64,000 bases of DNA from Amycolatopsis sp. 195334CR (lineage in GTDB: Bacteria; Actinomycetota; Actinomycetes; Mycobacteriales; Pseudonocardiaceae), in NCBI RefSeq assembly GCF_017309385.1, contig NZ_JAFJMJ010000003.1, positions 310,001-374,000 of the forward strand. Direction: 5' to 3'. Position numbers and translations under genes: made by a program. Positions within the stretch are counted from its first letter, which is position 1. Every line of letters starts with the position of its first letter. The notes beneath the pieces are model-generated. The model searched no databases and had not been told where the DNA came from. It was given only the letters and a program-made list of their open reading frames with translations. Positions 40,093 to 52,051 of the stretch are shown here, piece after piece.

Positions 40093-41394
40093 CTACGCCT
40101 CCGGCGTGAACGCGCGGAAGTAGAGGAACCGCGGCGCGGTGGTCAGGGACACGAACGCGCGGGGCGACACCTCGCGGCACTCCGGCAGCGGCATCGGCTC
40201 GTCGATCACGTCCACGGTGAACCCGGCTTCGCGCAGCGCGCCGAACGTCTGGCTCAGCGGACGCCGGTAGAACCGCACGTCGACCTCGCGGTCGCCGAGT
40301 TCGAACTGGTCGGTCACCTGCTCGCGGCGGAAGTAGTCCGGCCGGTCGAACCAGTGCCAGTCCTCGGGGTGGTGCACCGACATGACCAGCGCGCCGCCCG
40401 GGCGCAGGACGCGCCGGAACTCGGCGAGCACCGGGCCCCAGTCCTCCAGGTAGTGCAGCACCAACGACGCGGTCACCAGGTCGAACGCGTCGTCCGCGAA
40501 GGCGAGCGGTTCAGCCAGGTCGCCCTGCTCGAACCGGGCGCGGTCGCCGTACTCGCGTTTCGCCACGTCGACCATCGCCGGGCTGCCGTCGAGGCCGACC
40601 ACGTCGGCACCTCGCTCGGCGAGTGCGGCGGTGAGGTGCCCGGCCGCGCAGCCGACGTCGAGCACGGTGCGCCCGGCGAGCTCACCGGCCAGGCGCAGGA
40701 TCGCGGGCCGGTCGTACAACTCCTGGTACGGGTTGTGCCGGGAGTGCTCGGCGTAGTCGGCGGCGAAGCCGTCGTACTGGTCGTGCTCGGTGGACGCGAC
40801 CGCGGCGCGGCGCGACACCGGCTCACCGAGCGCGCGGCCCATGATCTCGTCGACCACGTCGTTCTTGGCATCGGCGTAGTTCTGGATGTACTTCCACTTC
40901 CGCGCGGCGAGCTGGCGTTTTGTCGCGGCGTAGAGCTCGCGGTCGTCCTGGTTGGACCGCAGGCGGTCGCGGAAGGTCCGGTACCGCTCGATCTCCTTCG
41001 TGTCGGGTGAATAGACGTGCAGGTTGATGTTCGTGTCCGGTCCTTTGAACGCCCGGTGCCGCTCCCAGTCGGGTTCGCGGATCGTCAGCACGTAGCCGGC
41101 GGCTTCCAGCTGCGGCACGTAGGCGCCTTCGTCGTCGGAGTCAGGCACGATCAGCATGATGTCGATGATCGGCTTGGCGCACAGGCCGGGCACCGAGGTC
41201 GAGCCGACGTGTTCCATCAGCACGACCGTGTCCCCCAGGACCTGTCGGATGCGGGCGGCCTCGCGCTCGTACAACGCGGGCCACGCGGGGTCGTAGTCGA
41301 CGAGCGTGACGGTGGAGTTGAGCACCGGCGGCTTGTCGACCCAGGCGGTTTCCACGTCGGAATCGGAATACTTCTCGCGATCCGGTTTCGGCAT
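40093..41394 (-). CDS. GrpB/UPF0157 nucleotidyltransferase domain fused to a SAM-dependent methyltransferase
   Basis: 433 residues. Residues 1-185 are a GrpB domain (VTLVDYDPAWPALYEREAAR; MEHVGSTSVPGLCAKPIIDI with the G-S-T/S nucleotidyltransferase motif). Residues about 205-433 are a class I methyltransferase (TVLDVGCAAGHLTAALAERG; VVGLDGSPAMVDVAK; FDLVTASLVLHYLEDWG). Each family is common alone; the joined form is unusual. Substrates unknown. It is not coupled to aroE, from which it is separated by 41 bases on the same strand. Confidence 0.85.
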   Translation of the reverse strand: MPKPDREKYSDSDVETAWVDKPPVLNSTVTLVDYDPAWPALYEREAARIRQVLGDTVVLMEHVGSTSVPGLCAKPIIDIMLIVPDSDDEGAYVPQLEAAGYVLTIREPDWERHRAFKGPDTNINLHVYSPDTKEIERYRTFRDRLRSNQDDRELYAATKRQLAARKWKYIQNYADAKNDVVDEIMGRALGEPVSRRAAVASTEHDQYDGFAADYAEHSRHNPYQELYDRPAILRLAGELAGRTVLDVGCAAGHLTAALAERGADVVGLDGSPAMVDVAKREYGDRARFEQGDLAEPLAFADDAFDLVTASLVLHYLEDWGPVLAEFRRVLRPGGALVMSVHHPEDWHWFDRPDYFRREQVTDQFELGDREVDVRFYRRPLSQTFGALREAGFTVDVIDEPMPLPECREVSPRAFVSLTTAPRFLYFRAFTPEA

Positions 41395-41435
41395 GACTGG
41401 CTTGGTCCTTCCTCAAGGCAGTCCGCCAACGTAAC

Positions 41436-42296
41436 TCAGCCCAGGGGCAGCGGCAAGATCTTTCCGGTGGCCTCGCGCAGCGCGTCCCGCATCGCTTCCC
41501 GGGGCGCGGTGCGGCCGGTGATGTGCTCGAACTGCCGGAACGCCTGGTGCAGCAGCATGTCCAACCCGGTGGCCAGGCGGCCGCCCCGCGCGGCCACCGC
41601 TTCGGCGAGCGGGGTGGGCCACGGGTGGTAGATGACGTCCAACAGGCACGACGCGGTGGCCAGCTCGGCCAGGTGCGGTTCGATCGCGGCCGGCGGCACG
41701 GTGTTGACCAGCACGCCGGCCTTCGCGACGGCGTCGCCGAAGTCGGTGTCCGACCAGCGCGACACGTCCACCGCCACGCCCGCGCGTTCGGCTGCCGCGA
41801 CCGTCTCCCCCGCCCTGACCGGGTCCCGGACGATCAGCCGCACCGAGCGCACGCCGAGTTCAGCCAGTGCGACCACGGTCGCCGCCGCGGTGCCGCCCGC
41901 GCCGAGCACCACCCCGGTGTCGCCGCTCGCGGGCTGGTAACCGCCCGCGGCGAGCAGGGCGCCGGTCACGCCGTCGACGTCGGTGCAGTCGGCGAACCAG
42001 CGGCCGTCGCGGCGGACGAGCGTGTTGATCGCGCCGACCGCGCGGCCGCGTTCGGTCACTTCGTCGGCGAGTGCGATCGCGGCGCGCTTGCCGGGCATGG
42101 TCACCGAGAACCCGGCCCACTCCGGGCCGAGGTCCCGGATGAACGCGGGCAGGCCCTCGCCGTCCATCTCGATCCGGTCGTAGCGCCAGTTCGACATGCC
42201 CAGCGCCGCGTAGCCCGCGCCGTGCAGCACGGGCGACAGCGAGTGCGCGACGGGCTTGCCGAGGATCCCGGACCGGTGGGGCGACTCAGTAGGCAC
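41436..42296 (-). CDS. aroE: Shikimate dehydrogenase
   Basis: Fourth step of the shikimate pathway. 286 residues. Shikimate-binding KPVAHSLSPVLHGAGYAALG, VTMPGKRAAIALAD with the catalytic Lys, NADP-binding VVLGAGGTAAATVVAL, and GLDMLLHQAFRQFE near the end. It overlaps the mltG end by 11 bases. It is separated from the other aro genes by about 20 kb. Confidence 0.95.
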   Translation of the reverse strand: MPTESPHRSGILGKPVAHSLSPVLHGAGYAALGMSNWRYDRIEMDGEGLPAFIRDLGPEWAGFSVTMPGKRAAIALADEVTERGRAVGAINTLVRRDGRWFADCTDVDGVTGALLAAGGYQPASGDTGVVLGAGGTAAATVVALAELGVRSVRLIVRDPVRAGETVAAAERAGVAVDVSRWSDTDFGDAVAKAGVLVNTVPPAAIEPHLAELATASCLLDVIYHPWPTPLAEAVAARGGRLATGLDMLLHQAFRQFEHITGRTAPREAMRDALREATGKILPLPLG

Positions 42297-44127
42297 CGCG
42301 TTCCTTGGCGAGCGTCCGGTTCTGGTTGTGTTCTTCCAGCGTCTCGGCGAAGCAGGACAGCCCGTTCTTCTCGCACTTGACGAAGAAGAGCATCGGCCCC
42401 TCGGCCGGTTTCGCCGCCGCGTCGATCGCTTCCTTGCTCGCCGACGAGATCGGCCCCGGGGTCAGGCCCTTGTTCTGGTACGTGTTGTACGCACCGGCCT
42501 TCGCCCGGTCCTCCGGGGTGGTGGTCACGATCGGCCGGTCCAGCACGTAGTTGATGGTGGAGTCCATCTCCAGGCGCATGTCGTCGTCGAGCCGGTTGTA
42601 GATCACCCGCGCGATCTTGGTGAAGTCCTGCTGCACGCCTTCGCGCTCCACGATCGAGGCGATCACCAGCAGCTCGTAGGGCGTCTTCCCGGTGCCGTCG
42701 GCCGCCTTCGGCAGGCCGGCCGCCTGGAGGCGCGAGGTCGACACCTTCAGCACCTCGGTGAGCAGTTGGGTGGCGTCCCAGCCGGGCTTCACGTCGTACA
42801 CGCCGGGCTGGATCAGCCCTTCGATGCGTCGCTTGGGTTCGACCTTGCCCGCGCCTTCGAGCGCCCAGTCGGGCACGCCGAGCGCGGCCAGGTCGGCGGT
42901 CTCGGAGACCTTGCGCAGCTCCTCGACCGGGACGCAGGTGCTCGCGCCGTTGACCGTCGCACACGAGGACTTCGACAGCAGCGAGATCACGCCGTCGGTG
43001 GTCTTGCCGTCGGGCTGGACGATGTCGTCGAGCTGGGTGCCGCCGCGGATCTGCAGCACGCCCTTGCGCGAGCCGGGGTCGACCAGCTTGCCCACCGCGC
43101 TGGTGCCCGACATCTTGGTCTTCATCTGGTAGTAGCCGGGCTGGATGCTGCGGACCTTGTTCTCGTCCTCGGCCGCCTTGGTGAACGCCTTCTGGCTGGC
43201 GACCACGCCGGCCTGCGTCATCTTCGTGGCGATCGCGTTGGTGGAGTCGCCCGCGGCGACCTCGACCAGCACGTCGGACTCGCCGGTGCCCTCGAAGTCG
43301 TCGTAACCGAACCCGAGCAGTTCCTGCGCGCCGAACCAGGCGGCGCCGCCGACCACGACGATCACCAGGATCGCGGCGACCCAGCCGAACGCGCGCTTGC
43401 TGCGCTTCTTGCGGCGGGGGCGCGGCTCGTCCGGCGGCTCCTCGCCGATGCGCTCCGGCGCCGCGCGGTCCTCGTCGTCGTACTCGGCGTACTCGTCTTC
43501 GTCGTAGTAGTCGTCGTCGTAGAACTCGTCGTCGGCGAAGCTCTCGTAGTCGTCGTCACGGTCACGGCTGCGGTCACGCTCGTCGAACTCGGGCACCGGT
43601 TCAGGGTCCGGTTCGCGGCCGTATCGCGCCACCTGACCGGCGTCGATCACCTCGGTCGGGCGATCGTCGGGCGGCGGCTGCGGCGGTGCCGGGGGCGGAG
43701 TGGGGCGACGGCGCGCCGGGGGCGGCGGTGCCGGGCTCTCGGCGCGGGGACGTCGCACCGGTTGAACCGGCGGGCGCGCGGGGGCGCGGCGCGGCGGCTG
43801 CGGTTCCACCGGCGCGGGTTCCGCAGGCGCGGGGACGCCGAGCTCCGGCGTGGCGAGCGAGTCCTCGTCGACGTAGCGGTGGCGGCGCCGCGGGGGCGCG
43901 GGGTCGGGCCGTGAAGGCGGTTCGTCGGCGCGCAGGCGCCGTCGGCCGCCGCCGCCCTCGCGGGGTGGCGGCATGCGGAGTTCACCTTCGCGGCGGACCG
44001 GCTCGTCGTCCTCACGCAACCGGCGACGCCCGGCAGCACGCGGCCGAGCGGGCTCAGGAGGCACGTCGGTCTCCCGCCGCCGTCGTCTGCCGCCGCCCTC
44101 GGGTACCCCGGGAGACTCGCTCCTCAC
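42286..44127 (-). CDS. mltG: Endolytic murein transglycosylase MltG
   Basis: Membrane enzyme that cuts nascent peptidoglycan glycan strands. 613 residues. The first 240 residues are a predicted disordered cytoplasmic tail: Arg/Pro-rich to about 165, then Asp/Glu/Tyr-rich (about 180-222), then a basic [10 protein letters not shown] just before the transmembrane helix (about 246-268). The extracytoplasmic YceG domain has [20 protein letters not shown] (LysM-like part) and the catalytic Glu in [15 protein letters not shown]. The GTG start overlaps the ruvX stop by 4 bases. Confidence 0.94.
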   Translation of the reverse strand: MRSESPGVPEGGGRRRRRETDVPPEPARPRAAGRRRLREDDEPVRREGELRMPPPREGGGGRRRLRADEPPSRPDPAPPRRRHRYVDEDSLATPELGVPAPAEPAPVEPQPPRRAPARPPVQPVRRPRAESPAPPPPARRRPTPPPAPPQPPPDDRPTEVIDAGQVARYGREPDPEPVPEFDERDRSRDRDDDYESFADDEFYDDDYYDEDEYAEYDDEDRAAPERIGEEPPDEPRPRRKKRSKRAFGWVAAILVIVVVGGAAWFGAQELLGFGYDDFEGTGESDVLVEVAAGDSTNAIATKMTQAGVVASQKAFTKAAEDENKVRSIQPGYYQMKTKMSGTSAVGKLVDPGSRKGVLQIRGGTQLDDIVQPDGKTTDGVISLLSKSSCATVNGASTCVPVEELRKVSETADLAALGVPDWALEGAGKVEPKRRIEGLIQPGVYDVKPGWDATQLLTEVLKVSTSRLQAAGLPKAADGTGKTPYELLVIASIVEREGVQQDFTKIARVIYNRLDDDMRLEMDSTINYVLDRPIVTTTPEDRAKAGAYNTYQNKGLTPGPISSASKEAIDAAAKPAEGPMLFFVKCEKNGLSCFAETLEEHNQNRTLAKERGAY

Positions 44128-44611
44128 GACTCACCCTTCCGCGCGCGGAACGCCGCACGCCCGTCCAGCCAGCCTTGGAGAATCTCGACGGCGGCCGCCT
44201 GGTCGACCACCGCGCGCTGCTTGCGTCCCTTCACACCGCGCTGCGAGAGCATGCGCGACGCGGTCACCGTGGTGAGCCGCTCGTCGGCGAAGCGCACCGG
44301 GACCGGGGCCACCCGCTCCGCGAGCAGTTCACCGTATTCGACCGCGATGACGGCGGCGGAGCCGTGCCGGTCCGCGAGCGTCCGGGGAAGTCCCACGATC
44401 ACCTCGACCACCTCGTGCTCGACGACCAGGCCCGCCAGCTGCTCAACGTCACCATTGTCTGCCGCATCACGCTTTAGGGTAACGAGTGGCGAGGCAAGAA
44501 GGGGCGCCGGATCACTGAGCGCAACGCCGACCCGGACCGAGCCGACATCCACCGCAAGCCGACGGCCGGCCCCGGGATCCTGCTCCCCGGGCCGGTCCGC
44601 CTTCCGCTGGG

Positions 44612-44615
<4 letters not shown>
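44124..44615 (-). CDS. ruvX: Putative Holliday junction resolvase / pre-16S rRNA nuclease YqgF
   Basis: 163 residues of the YqgF/RuvX family (RNase H fold). Motifs: [17 protein letters not shown] near the start, [18 protein letters not shown], and the C-terminal [16 protein letters not shown]. In E. coli YqgF processes the 16S rRNA 5' end; a resolvase role was proposed in mycobacteria. Overlaps both alaS and mltG by 4 bases. Confidence 0.92.
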
Positions 44616-47269
<2,654 letters not shown>

Positions 47270-47384
47270 TGGTCTTTCCTTGCGCTGGGGCTCGGCCGCG
47301 GGCAGGCGGCCACGCGCCGAGCCGGGATCAGGGGCTGGCTGCGGCGGCGGAGGGTCCGGCGCGGCGTCGGCGGACGCGGCCCGG

Positions 47385-47672
47385 TCAGCCCTCCGCCCGG
47401 CGAGCTCGCCGCACCGCGGCGTGCCTGCCCTGCGGGCGCGACGGAAGACCGGTGCGGTCCTCGACCATGTCGTTCAGCTCCTGCTCGCGCTCGTTCATTC
47501 CCGCGCGGACCTCCGCGCCGAACGAGCCGACGGCGCCGGCGAGTTCGCGCATGGCGTCACCGAGGTTCGCCGCGACACCGGCCGGGGTGGCCTGCCGCGC
47601 GGTTTCGGTCGCCTTGCGCGAGAGGGCGACGCCGGCGACCACTCCGACTCCGAGCCAGAACAGCCGCTTCAT
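47385..47672 (-). CDS. DUF6167-like small membrane-associated protein
   Basis: 95 residues: one N-terminal hydrophobic helix ([15 protein letters not shown]), an amphipathic helical middle ([20 protein letters not shown]), and a basic tail. Conserved upstream of alaS in actinobacteria. Function unknown. The ATG overlaps the DUF948 stop by 4 bases. Confidence 0.8.
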   Translation of the reverse strand: MKRLFWLGVGVVAGVALSRKATETARQATPAGVAANLGDAMRELAGAVGSFGAEVRAGMNEREQELNDMVEDRTGLPSRPQGRHAAVRRARRAEG

Positions 47673-48067
47673 GACTTCTTGCTCCTCTTCCGGCCGCGGA
47701 CCGGCTTCCCGTTCGCCTTGGCCCGGCGCGCCTTGACGGCCTTGCTGATGCCGTAGGACAGCGCCGCGGTCTTGACCAGCGGCCCGCCGAGCGTCGCGGT
47801 GAACACCGACGACAGCGCCGAGACGTTGCCGCTGACCGCCTGCGCGTTGGCGGTGATCCCGTCCACCCGCTCGAGCTGGGTGTTGACGTGGGTGATGGTC
47901 TGGTTGGCCCCGGTGAGCAGCGGATCGGTGTTCTCGTGCGCCTTGCGGATGGCGATGGTCGCCTCGTCCAGCGTGCGGCCGAGCTTGAGCAACGGGATCG
48001 CCAGCAGCACCACCAGCACAACGAAGGCGCCTGCGGCGATGAGCGCGGCGATCTGCCCTGCCGACAC
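47669..48067 (-). CDS. DUF948 domain-containing membrane protein
   Basis: 132 residues: N-terminal transmembrane helix (IAALIAAGAFVVLVVLLAIP), a long helical segment with heptad-like repeats (TLDEATIAIRKAHENTDPLL, VNTQLERVDGITANAQAVSG), and a Lys/Arg-rich C-terminus. Function unknown; conserved at the head of the DUF948-DUF6167-alaS-ruvX-mltG-aroE operon. Confidence 0.85.
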   Translation of the reverse strand: MSAGQIAALIAAGAFVVLVVLLAIPLLKLGRTLDEATIAIRKAHENTDPLLTGANQTITHVNTQLERVDGITANAQAVSGNVSALSSVFTATLGGPLVKTAALSYGISKAVKARRAKANGKPVRGRKRSKKS

Positions 48068-48111
48068 GGGGTCCTCCCTGGAGATTCGGGGCGAGCTGAT
48101 TGCCGGTCAGG

Positions 48112-48975
48112 CTACCGTGCGTGGCTGTCCTCCACCGTACTGGCCCGGTGCTGTCCCAGCCGCCGCAGGAACTGCGTGCTTTCGCGCACGCCGAGGGCCC
48201 GCTCGCGCAACGCGGTGAACCGCTCGACGGCGTCGCGCAGCGCGGCGGGGCGGTCGCAGAAGACGTCCCGGTCGTGCCCGCTGGTGATCATCACCGCGGG
48301 CGCGGGGCGCGGGAAGAAGTGCAGGGTGAGGGTGCGCCCGAGGAAAGGGTGCGCGCCCGCGCCGGTGGGCAGCACGTGGATCTCGACGTTCGGCGCGGTC
48401 TCGTTCAACCAGCACAACCGCGCCAGTTGCGCGGCCATCACCGCCTCACCGCCGATCCCGGCGCGCAGCGCCGCTTCGCCGAGCACGCAGCGCAACCGCA
48501 GGCGCGGCCGGTCGGTGCGTTCGAGGCACTCGCGCCGGGAGAGGTGGAGTTCAACCAGTTTGACCGGCTCACCCGGGAGCAGGGCCTCGGCGTACGCGCG
48601 CACCTGCAGCACGGGCGGGATCAGCTCACCGGAGTAGTGGGCGGTCTCGCGGGCCTGCGCTTCGAGGGCGAGCACGCGGCGCAGGTTCGCCGGAACGGGT
48701 ATCGCGCCGTAGGTGCCGCGCGGCTTGCGGCTGCGGGACGCCCGCGCGAACCGGATCATCTCCTCGCGCTGACCGGCCCCGGCGCCGTAGCGGACGAGGA
48801 GCTTCTCGAGTTCCGCCGGTTTCGCGCCGGACCGCCCGAGTTCGAGGTCGCCGATCTTGGACGGGGTGCAGCCGAGCAGTTCGGCCGCCTCGCCGCGGGT
48901 GACGCCCGCCTGCTCGCGCATCCGGCGCAGCACGGCCGCGACCTGCACCCGTTCGGTGGGGATGGGCTGGGACAC
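48112..48975 (-). CDS. XRE-family regulator with DUF5753 domain
   Basis: 287 residues. Helix-turn-helix at residues about 8-60 (VAAVLRRMREQAGVTRGEAA; ELLGCTPSKIGDLELGRSGA), then a DUF5753 domain (YSGELIPPVLQVRAYAEALL; HVLPTGAGAHPFLGRTLTLH). Such proteins are abundant in actinomycetes and often paired with a small DUF397 protein; no DUF397 gene is seen next to this one. The GTG at 48975 is chosen because it begins just ahead of the HTH. Divergent from purC. Confidence 0.88.
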   Translation of the reverse strand: MSQPIPTERVQVAAVLRRMREQAGVTRGEAAELLGCTPSKIGDLELGRSGAKPAELEKLLVRYGAGAGQREEMIRFARASRSRKPRGTYGAIPVPANLRRVLALEAQARETAHYSGELIPPVLQVRAYAEALLPGEPVKLVELHLSRRECLERTDRPRLRLRCVLGEAALRAGIGGEAVMAAQLARLCWLNETAPNVEIHVLPTGAGAHPFLGRTLTLHFFPRPAPAVMITSGHDRDVFCDRPAALRDAVERFTALRERALGVRESTQFLRRLGQHRASTVEDSHAR

Positions 48976-49070
48976 CGCGTCACGGTAGCACAAGTGGCCT
49001 ATGCCACTACTCCGTGTGCTAGAACGCTGTGAAGCCGCTGGAGAACGACCACGCACCGACGGGATGACGC

Positions 49071-49907
49071 ATGAAGCACGTGCACGCAGGCAAGGTCCGC
49101 GATCTGTACGAGTGGGAAGGCGACATCCTGCTCGTGGCGTCCGACCGCGTCTCCGTCTACGACGTGTCGCTGCCGACGCCGGTGCCGGACAAGGGCAAGC
49201 TGCTCACCCAGCTGTCGGTCTGGTGGTTCGAGCACCTGCGCGAGGTGGTGCCCAACCACCTGATCTCGGCCACCGACGTGCCCGCCGAATTCGCCGGGCG
49301 CGCGATCCGCTGCAAGCCGCTGAAGATGATCCAGGTCGAATGCATCGCGCGCGGGCACCTGACCGGGCTCGGCCTGCGGGAGTACCAGCGCGACGGCGCG
49401 GTGTCCGGCATCCGCCTGCCCGAGGGCCTGGTCGAGGGTGACAAGCTGCCGGAGCCGATCTTCACGCCGACCACGAAGATCTCCGACACCGGGCACGACG
49501 AGTTCATGACCTTCGACGAGGTGGTGAACGAGATCGGGCAGGACACCGCGGACCGCCTGCGCGACCTGACCCTGGAGATCTACCGCAAGGGCGCCGAGCA
49601 CGCCGCGGGCAAGGGCGTGATCATCGCGGACACCAAGCTGGAGTTCGGCTTCGACGCCGACGGCACGCTGACCCTCGGCGACGAGGTGCTCACCTCCGAC
49701 TCATCGCGGTTCTGGCCGGCCGATGAGTGGGAGCCGGGACGGCCGCAGCGCTCGTTCGACAAGCAGTTCGTGCGCGACTGGTCGATGACGACCGGCTGGG
49801 ACCAGACCCCGCCGGGCCCGGAGATCCCCGCCGACGTGGTCGCCGCGACGAAGGCCAAGTACGCCGAGGTCTACGAGCGGATCACCGGCAACACCTGGAC
49901 AAGCTGA
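49071..49907 (+). CDS. purC: Phosphoribosylaminoimidazole-succinocarboxamide synthase (SAICAR synthetase)
   Basis: Purine synthesis step that joins CAIR to aspartate. 278 residues. Seen: HAGKVRDLYEWEGDILLVAS, FDRVSVYDV-like SDRVSVYDVSLPTPVPDKG, IQVECIARGHLTGLGLREY, and the catalytic IIADTKLEFGFDADGTLTLG. No other pur genes lie nearby. Confidence 0.96.
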   Translation: MKHVHAGKVRDLYEWEGDILLVASDRVSVYDVSLPTPVPDKGKLLTQLSVWWFEHLREVVPNHLISATDVPAEFAGRAIRCKPLKMIQVECIARGHLTGLGLREYQRDGAVSGIRLPEGLVEGDKLPEPIFTPTTKISDTGHDEFMTFDEVVNEIGQDTADRLRDLTLEIYRKGAEHAAGKGVIIADTKLEFGFDADGTLTLGDEVLTSDSSRFWPADEWEPGRPQRSFDKQFVRDWSMTTGWDQTPPGPEIPADVVAATKAKYAEVYERITGNTWTS

Positions 49908-49948
49908 AGTTCTTGTTCCGTTCACCGGGTTAGGCAAGGGTTCGGGCC

Positions 49949-52015
49949 ATGCCTGAACTGTCACGCCGCCGGGTGCTGGCCACCACCGGGGCCGCCGTCG
50001 CCGGCTCGCTGCTGCCACCCTCACTGCACGCCGCCATGGCCGCGCCGATGCGCCGGGGCCGCGGCCTCGCCGACGTCGAGCACGTCATCGTGCTCATGCA
50101 GGAGAACCGCTCGTTCGACCACTACTACGGGACGCTGCGGGGTGTGCGCGGGTTCGGCGACGCGCACCCGCTCCCGCTGCCCGGCGGTGGCGACGTGTTC
50201 AACCAGCCGAACCCGGCCGGTGGTGTGGTGCTGCCGTTCTCGCTGCGCGAGGGCGCGGCGAGGGCGGGGCGCGACCCGGACGACATCCAGTACCTCGGCG
50301 ACCTCGACCACAGCTGGGGCGGCAGCGGCAAGGCGTGGGCCAAGGGCTGGAACAACGCGTGGATCGCGGCGAAGGGCCCGGCCACGATGACCTACTACGA
50401 CCGCGCGGACATCGCGCTGCAGTACGAACTGGCCGACACGTTCACCATCTGCGACGCGTACCACTGCTCGATCTTCGGTTCCACCAACCCGAACCGGAAC
50501 TTCCTGATGACCGGCACCACCGGGTTCGAACCGAACGGGTCGCGGGCGGTGACCAACGCGGCCTACTCGTACGACCACCCCGGTTACTCCTGGACGACCT
50601 ATCCGGAGCGGTTGCAGGCCGCCGGCGTGTCGTGGCGGATCTACCAGGAGTGGGACAACTTCACCGACAACGCGGTCGAGTACTTCGTGCCGTTCAAGAA
50701 GATCGGGCACAAAATCCTCGCCGGGGTGCCGGGTGGGTACCGCACGACCGAGGAGTTCTACTTCGCGCTGTTCGACAAGTCGCCGGAGGAACGGAAGGCG
50801 CTGCTCGCGAAGTTCGACGAAGGGGTCGCGGGGTTGACCGCGGCCGAGCGCGAGCTGTTCGACCGGGCGCTGTTCCGCGGGGAGCCGGAGTCGCTGGCCG
50901 GGCGGCTGCGCGCGGACATCGCGGCGGGCACGCTGCCGAAGGTCAGCTGGCTGGTCCCGTCGGCGGCGGACTCGGAGCACCCGGGCGCGTCGACCCCGGT
51001 GGGCAGCGCGAACCTGATCTACGACGTGCTCGACGCGATCGCCGCCGATCAGGAGACGTGGTCGAAGACCGTGTTGCTGCTGAACTTCGACGAGAACGAC
51101 GGCTACTTCGACCACGTGCCGCCGCCGGTGCCGCCGGCCACCGCGCCGGACGACGCCGATCACGCGGGCGGGCAGCCGCTCGGGTTCGGCCCGCGGGTGC
51201 CGATGACCGTGGTGTCGCCGTGGACGATCGGCGGTTACGTGGATTCGACCGTGTACGACCACACCTCGGTGATCCGGCTGCTGGAGAAGTGGACCGGGGT
51301 CGCCGAACCGAACATCTCGGCGTGGCGGCGGACCGTCGCGGGCGACCTGACCGGGGCGTTCGACTTCGACCGCGCGGGACAGCCGCCGTCGGTGGCCAAG
51401 CCGGGGCCGGTTCCCGAGCCGATCTCGCGCTGGCACCCGACTCCCCCGGCCGAGCAGGCCCTGCCGACGCCCGAGCCGGGCCGACGCCGCGCGCGGGCGC
51501 TGCCGTACCAGGCGTCGGTGTCCGGCGGGCTGACCCCGGGCGGCGAGCTCGCGATCTCGCTGCACAACGGGGGCGCCGCCGCCGCGCACTTCGCGATCTA
51601 CGCGTACACGGGCGAATTGGTTGAACCGGCGCACCGCGATGTGACCGGCACGCTCACCGAGACCCTCCCGAACAAGGGCGACGAGTACCGCGTGCTCGTG
51701 CAGGGTCCGAACCGCGGTTGGTGGGAGCTGCGCGGCAGCCGCTCGGGGGCGGCGGCCGGGGTGAACGTGAGCACGCGGTTCCTGCCGCACCGGAACGGGC
51801 TGGAGCTGACCCTCCAGAACTCCGGCGCGGCCGCGGTGTCGCTGCGCTTGGACGGCGGCCGTGTCGTGCGGGTTGAACCGGGCAAGTCCGCGCAGGTCCC
51901 GGTGCGCACCGAGGCCGGCTGGTACGACATCCGCGTCACCGCGGACGGCGACCCCGCCTTCCTCCGCGCGTTGACCGGGCACGTGGAGAACGGGCAGCCC
52001 AGCTTCACGCCGTAA
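49949..52015 (+). CDS. plcC: Phosphocholine-specific phospholipase C
   Basis: Exported lipase that cleaves phosphatidylcholine or sphingomyelin. 688 residues. Tat signal: LSRRRVLATTGAAVAGSLLP. Catalytic domain: EHVIVLMQENRSFDHYYGTL at about residues 46-65, NPNRNFLMTGTTG, NFDENDGYFDHVPPP. Two C-terminal DUF756 (all-beta) domains follow (about 515-600 and 605-685). Mycobacterial PlcA-D are homologues. The gene letter is nominal. It starts 41 bases after purC, probably with its own promoter. Confidence 0.92.
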   Translation: MPELSRRRVLATTGAAVAGSLLPPSLHAAMAAPMRRGRGLADVEHVIVLMQENRSFDHYYGTLRGVRGFGDAHPLPLPGGGDVFNQPNPAGGVVLPFSLREGAARAGRDPDDIQYLGDLDHSWGGSGKAWAKGWNNAWIAAKGPATMTYYDRADIALQYELADTFTICDAYHCSIFGSTNPNRNFLMTGTTGFEPNGSRAVTNAAYSYDHPGYSWTTYPERLQAAGVSWRIYQEWDNFTDNAVEYFVPFKKIGHKILAGVPGGYRTTEEFYFALFDKSPEERKALLAKFDEGVAGLTAAERELFDRALFRGEPESLAGRLRADIAAGTLPKVSWLVPSAADSEHPGASTPVGSANLIYDVLDAIAADQETWSKTVLLLNFDENDGYFDHVPPPVPPATAPDDADHAGGQPLGFGPRVPMTVVSPWTIGGYVDSTVYDHTSVIRLLEKWTGVAEPNISAWRRTVAGDLTGAFDFDRAGQPPSVAKPGPVPEPISRWHPTPPAEQALPTPEPGRRRARALPYQASVSGGLTPGGELAISLHNGGAAAAHFAIYAYTGELVEPAHRDVTGTLTETLPNKGDEYRVLVQGPNRGWWELRGSRSGAAAGVNVSTRFLPHRNGLELTLQNSGAAAVSLRLDGGRVVRVEPGKSAQVPVRTEAGWYDIRVTADGDPAFLRALTGHVENGQPSFTP

Positions 52016-52051
52016 AGCCACGCGGTATAGGTCGTTATACGGGTGCCGGGG

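Noticed and set aside
43440..43560. GTCGTC-rich tract as a microsatellite
   Set aside because: It is the coding sequence for the Asp/Glu/Tyr-rich MltG tail, with varied codons rather than a perfect tandem repeat.
52016..52051. Small inverted repeat GTATA-N6-TATAC between plcC and rarA as a terminator
   Set aside because: The stem is short and AT-rich with no T-run; too weak to call.
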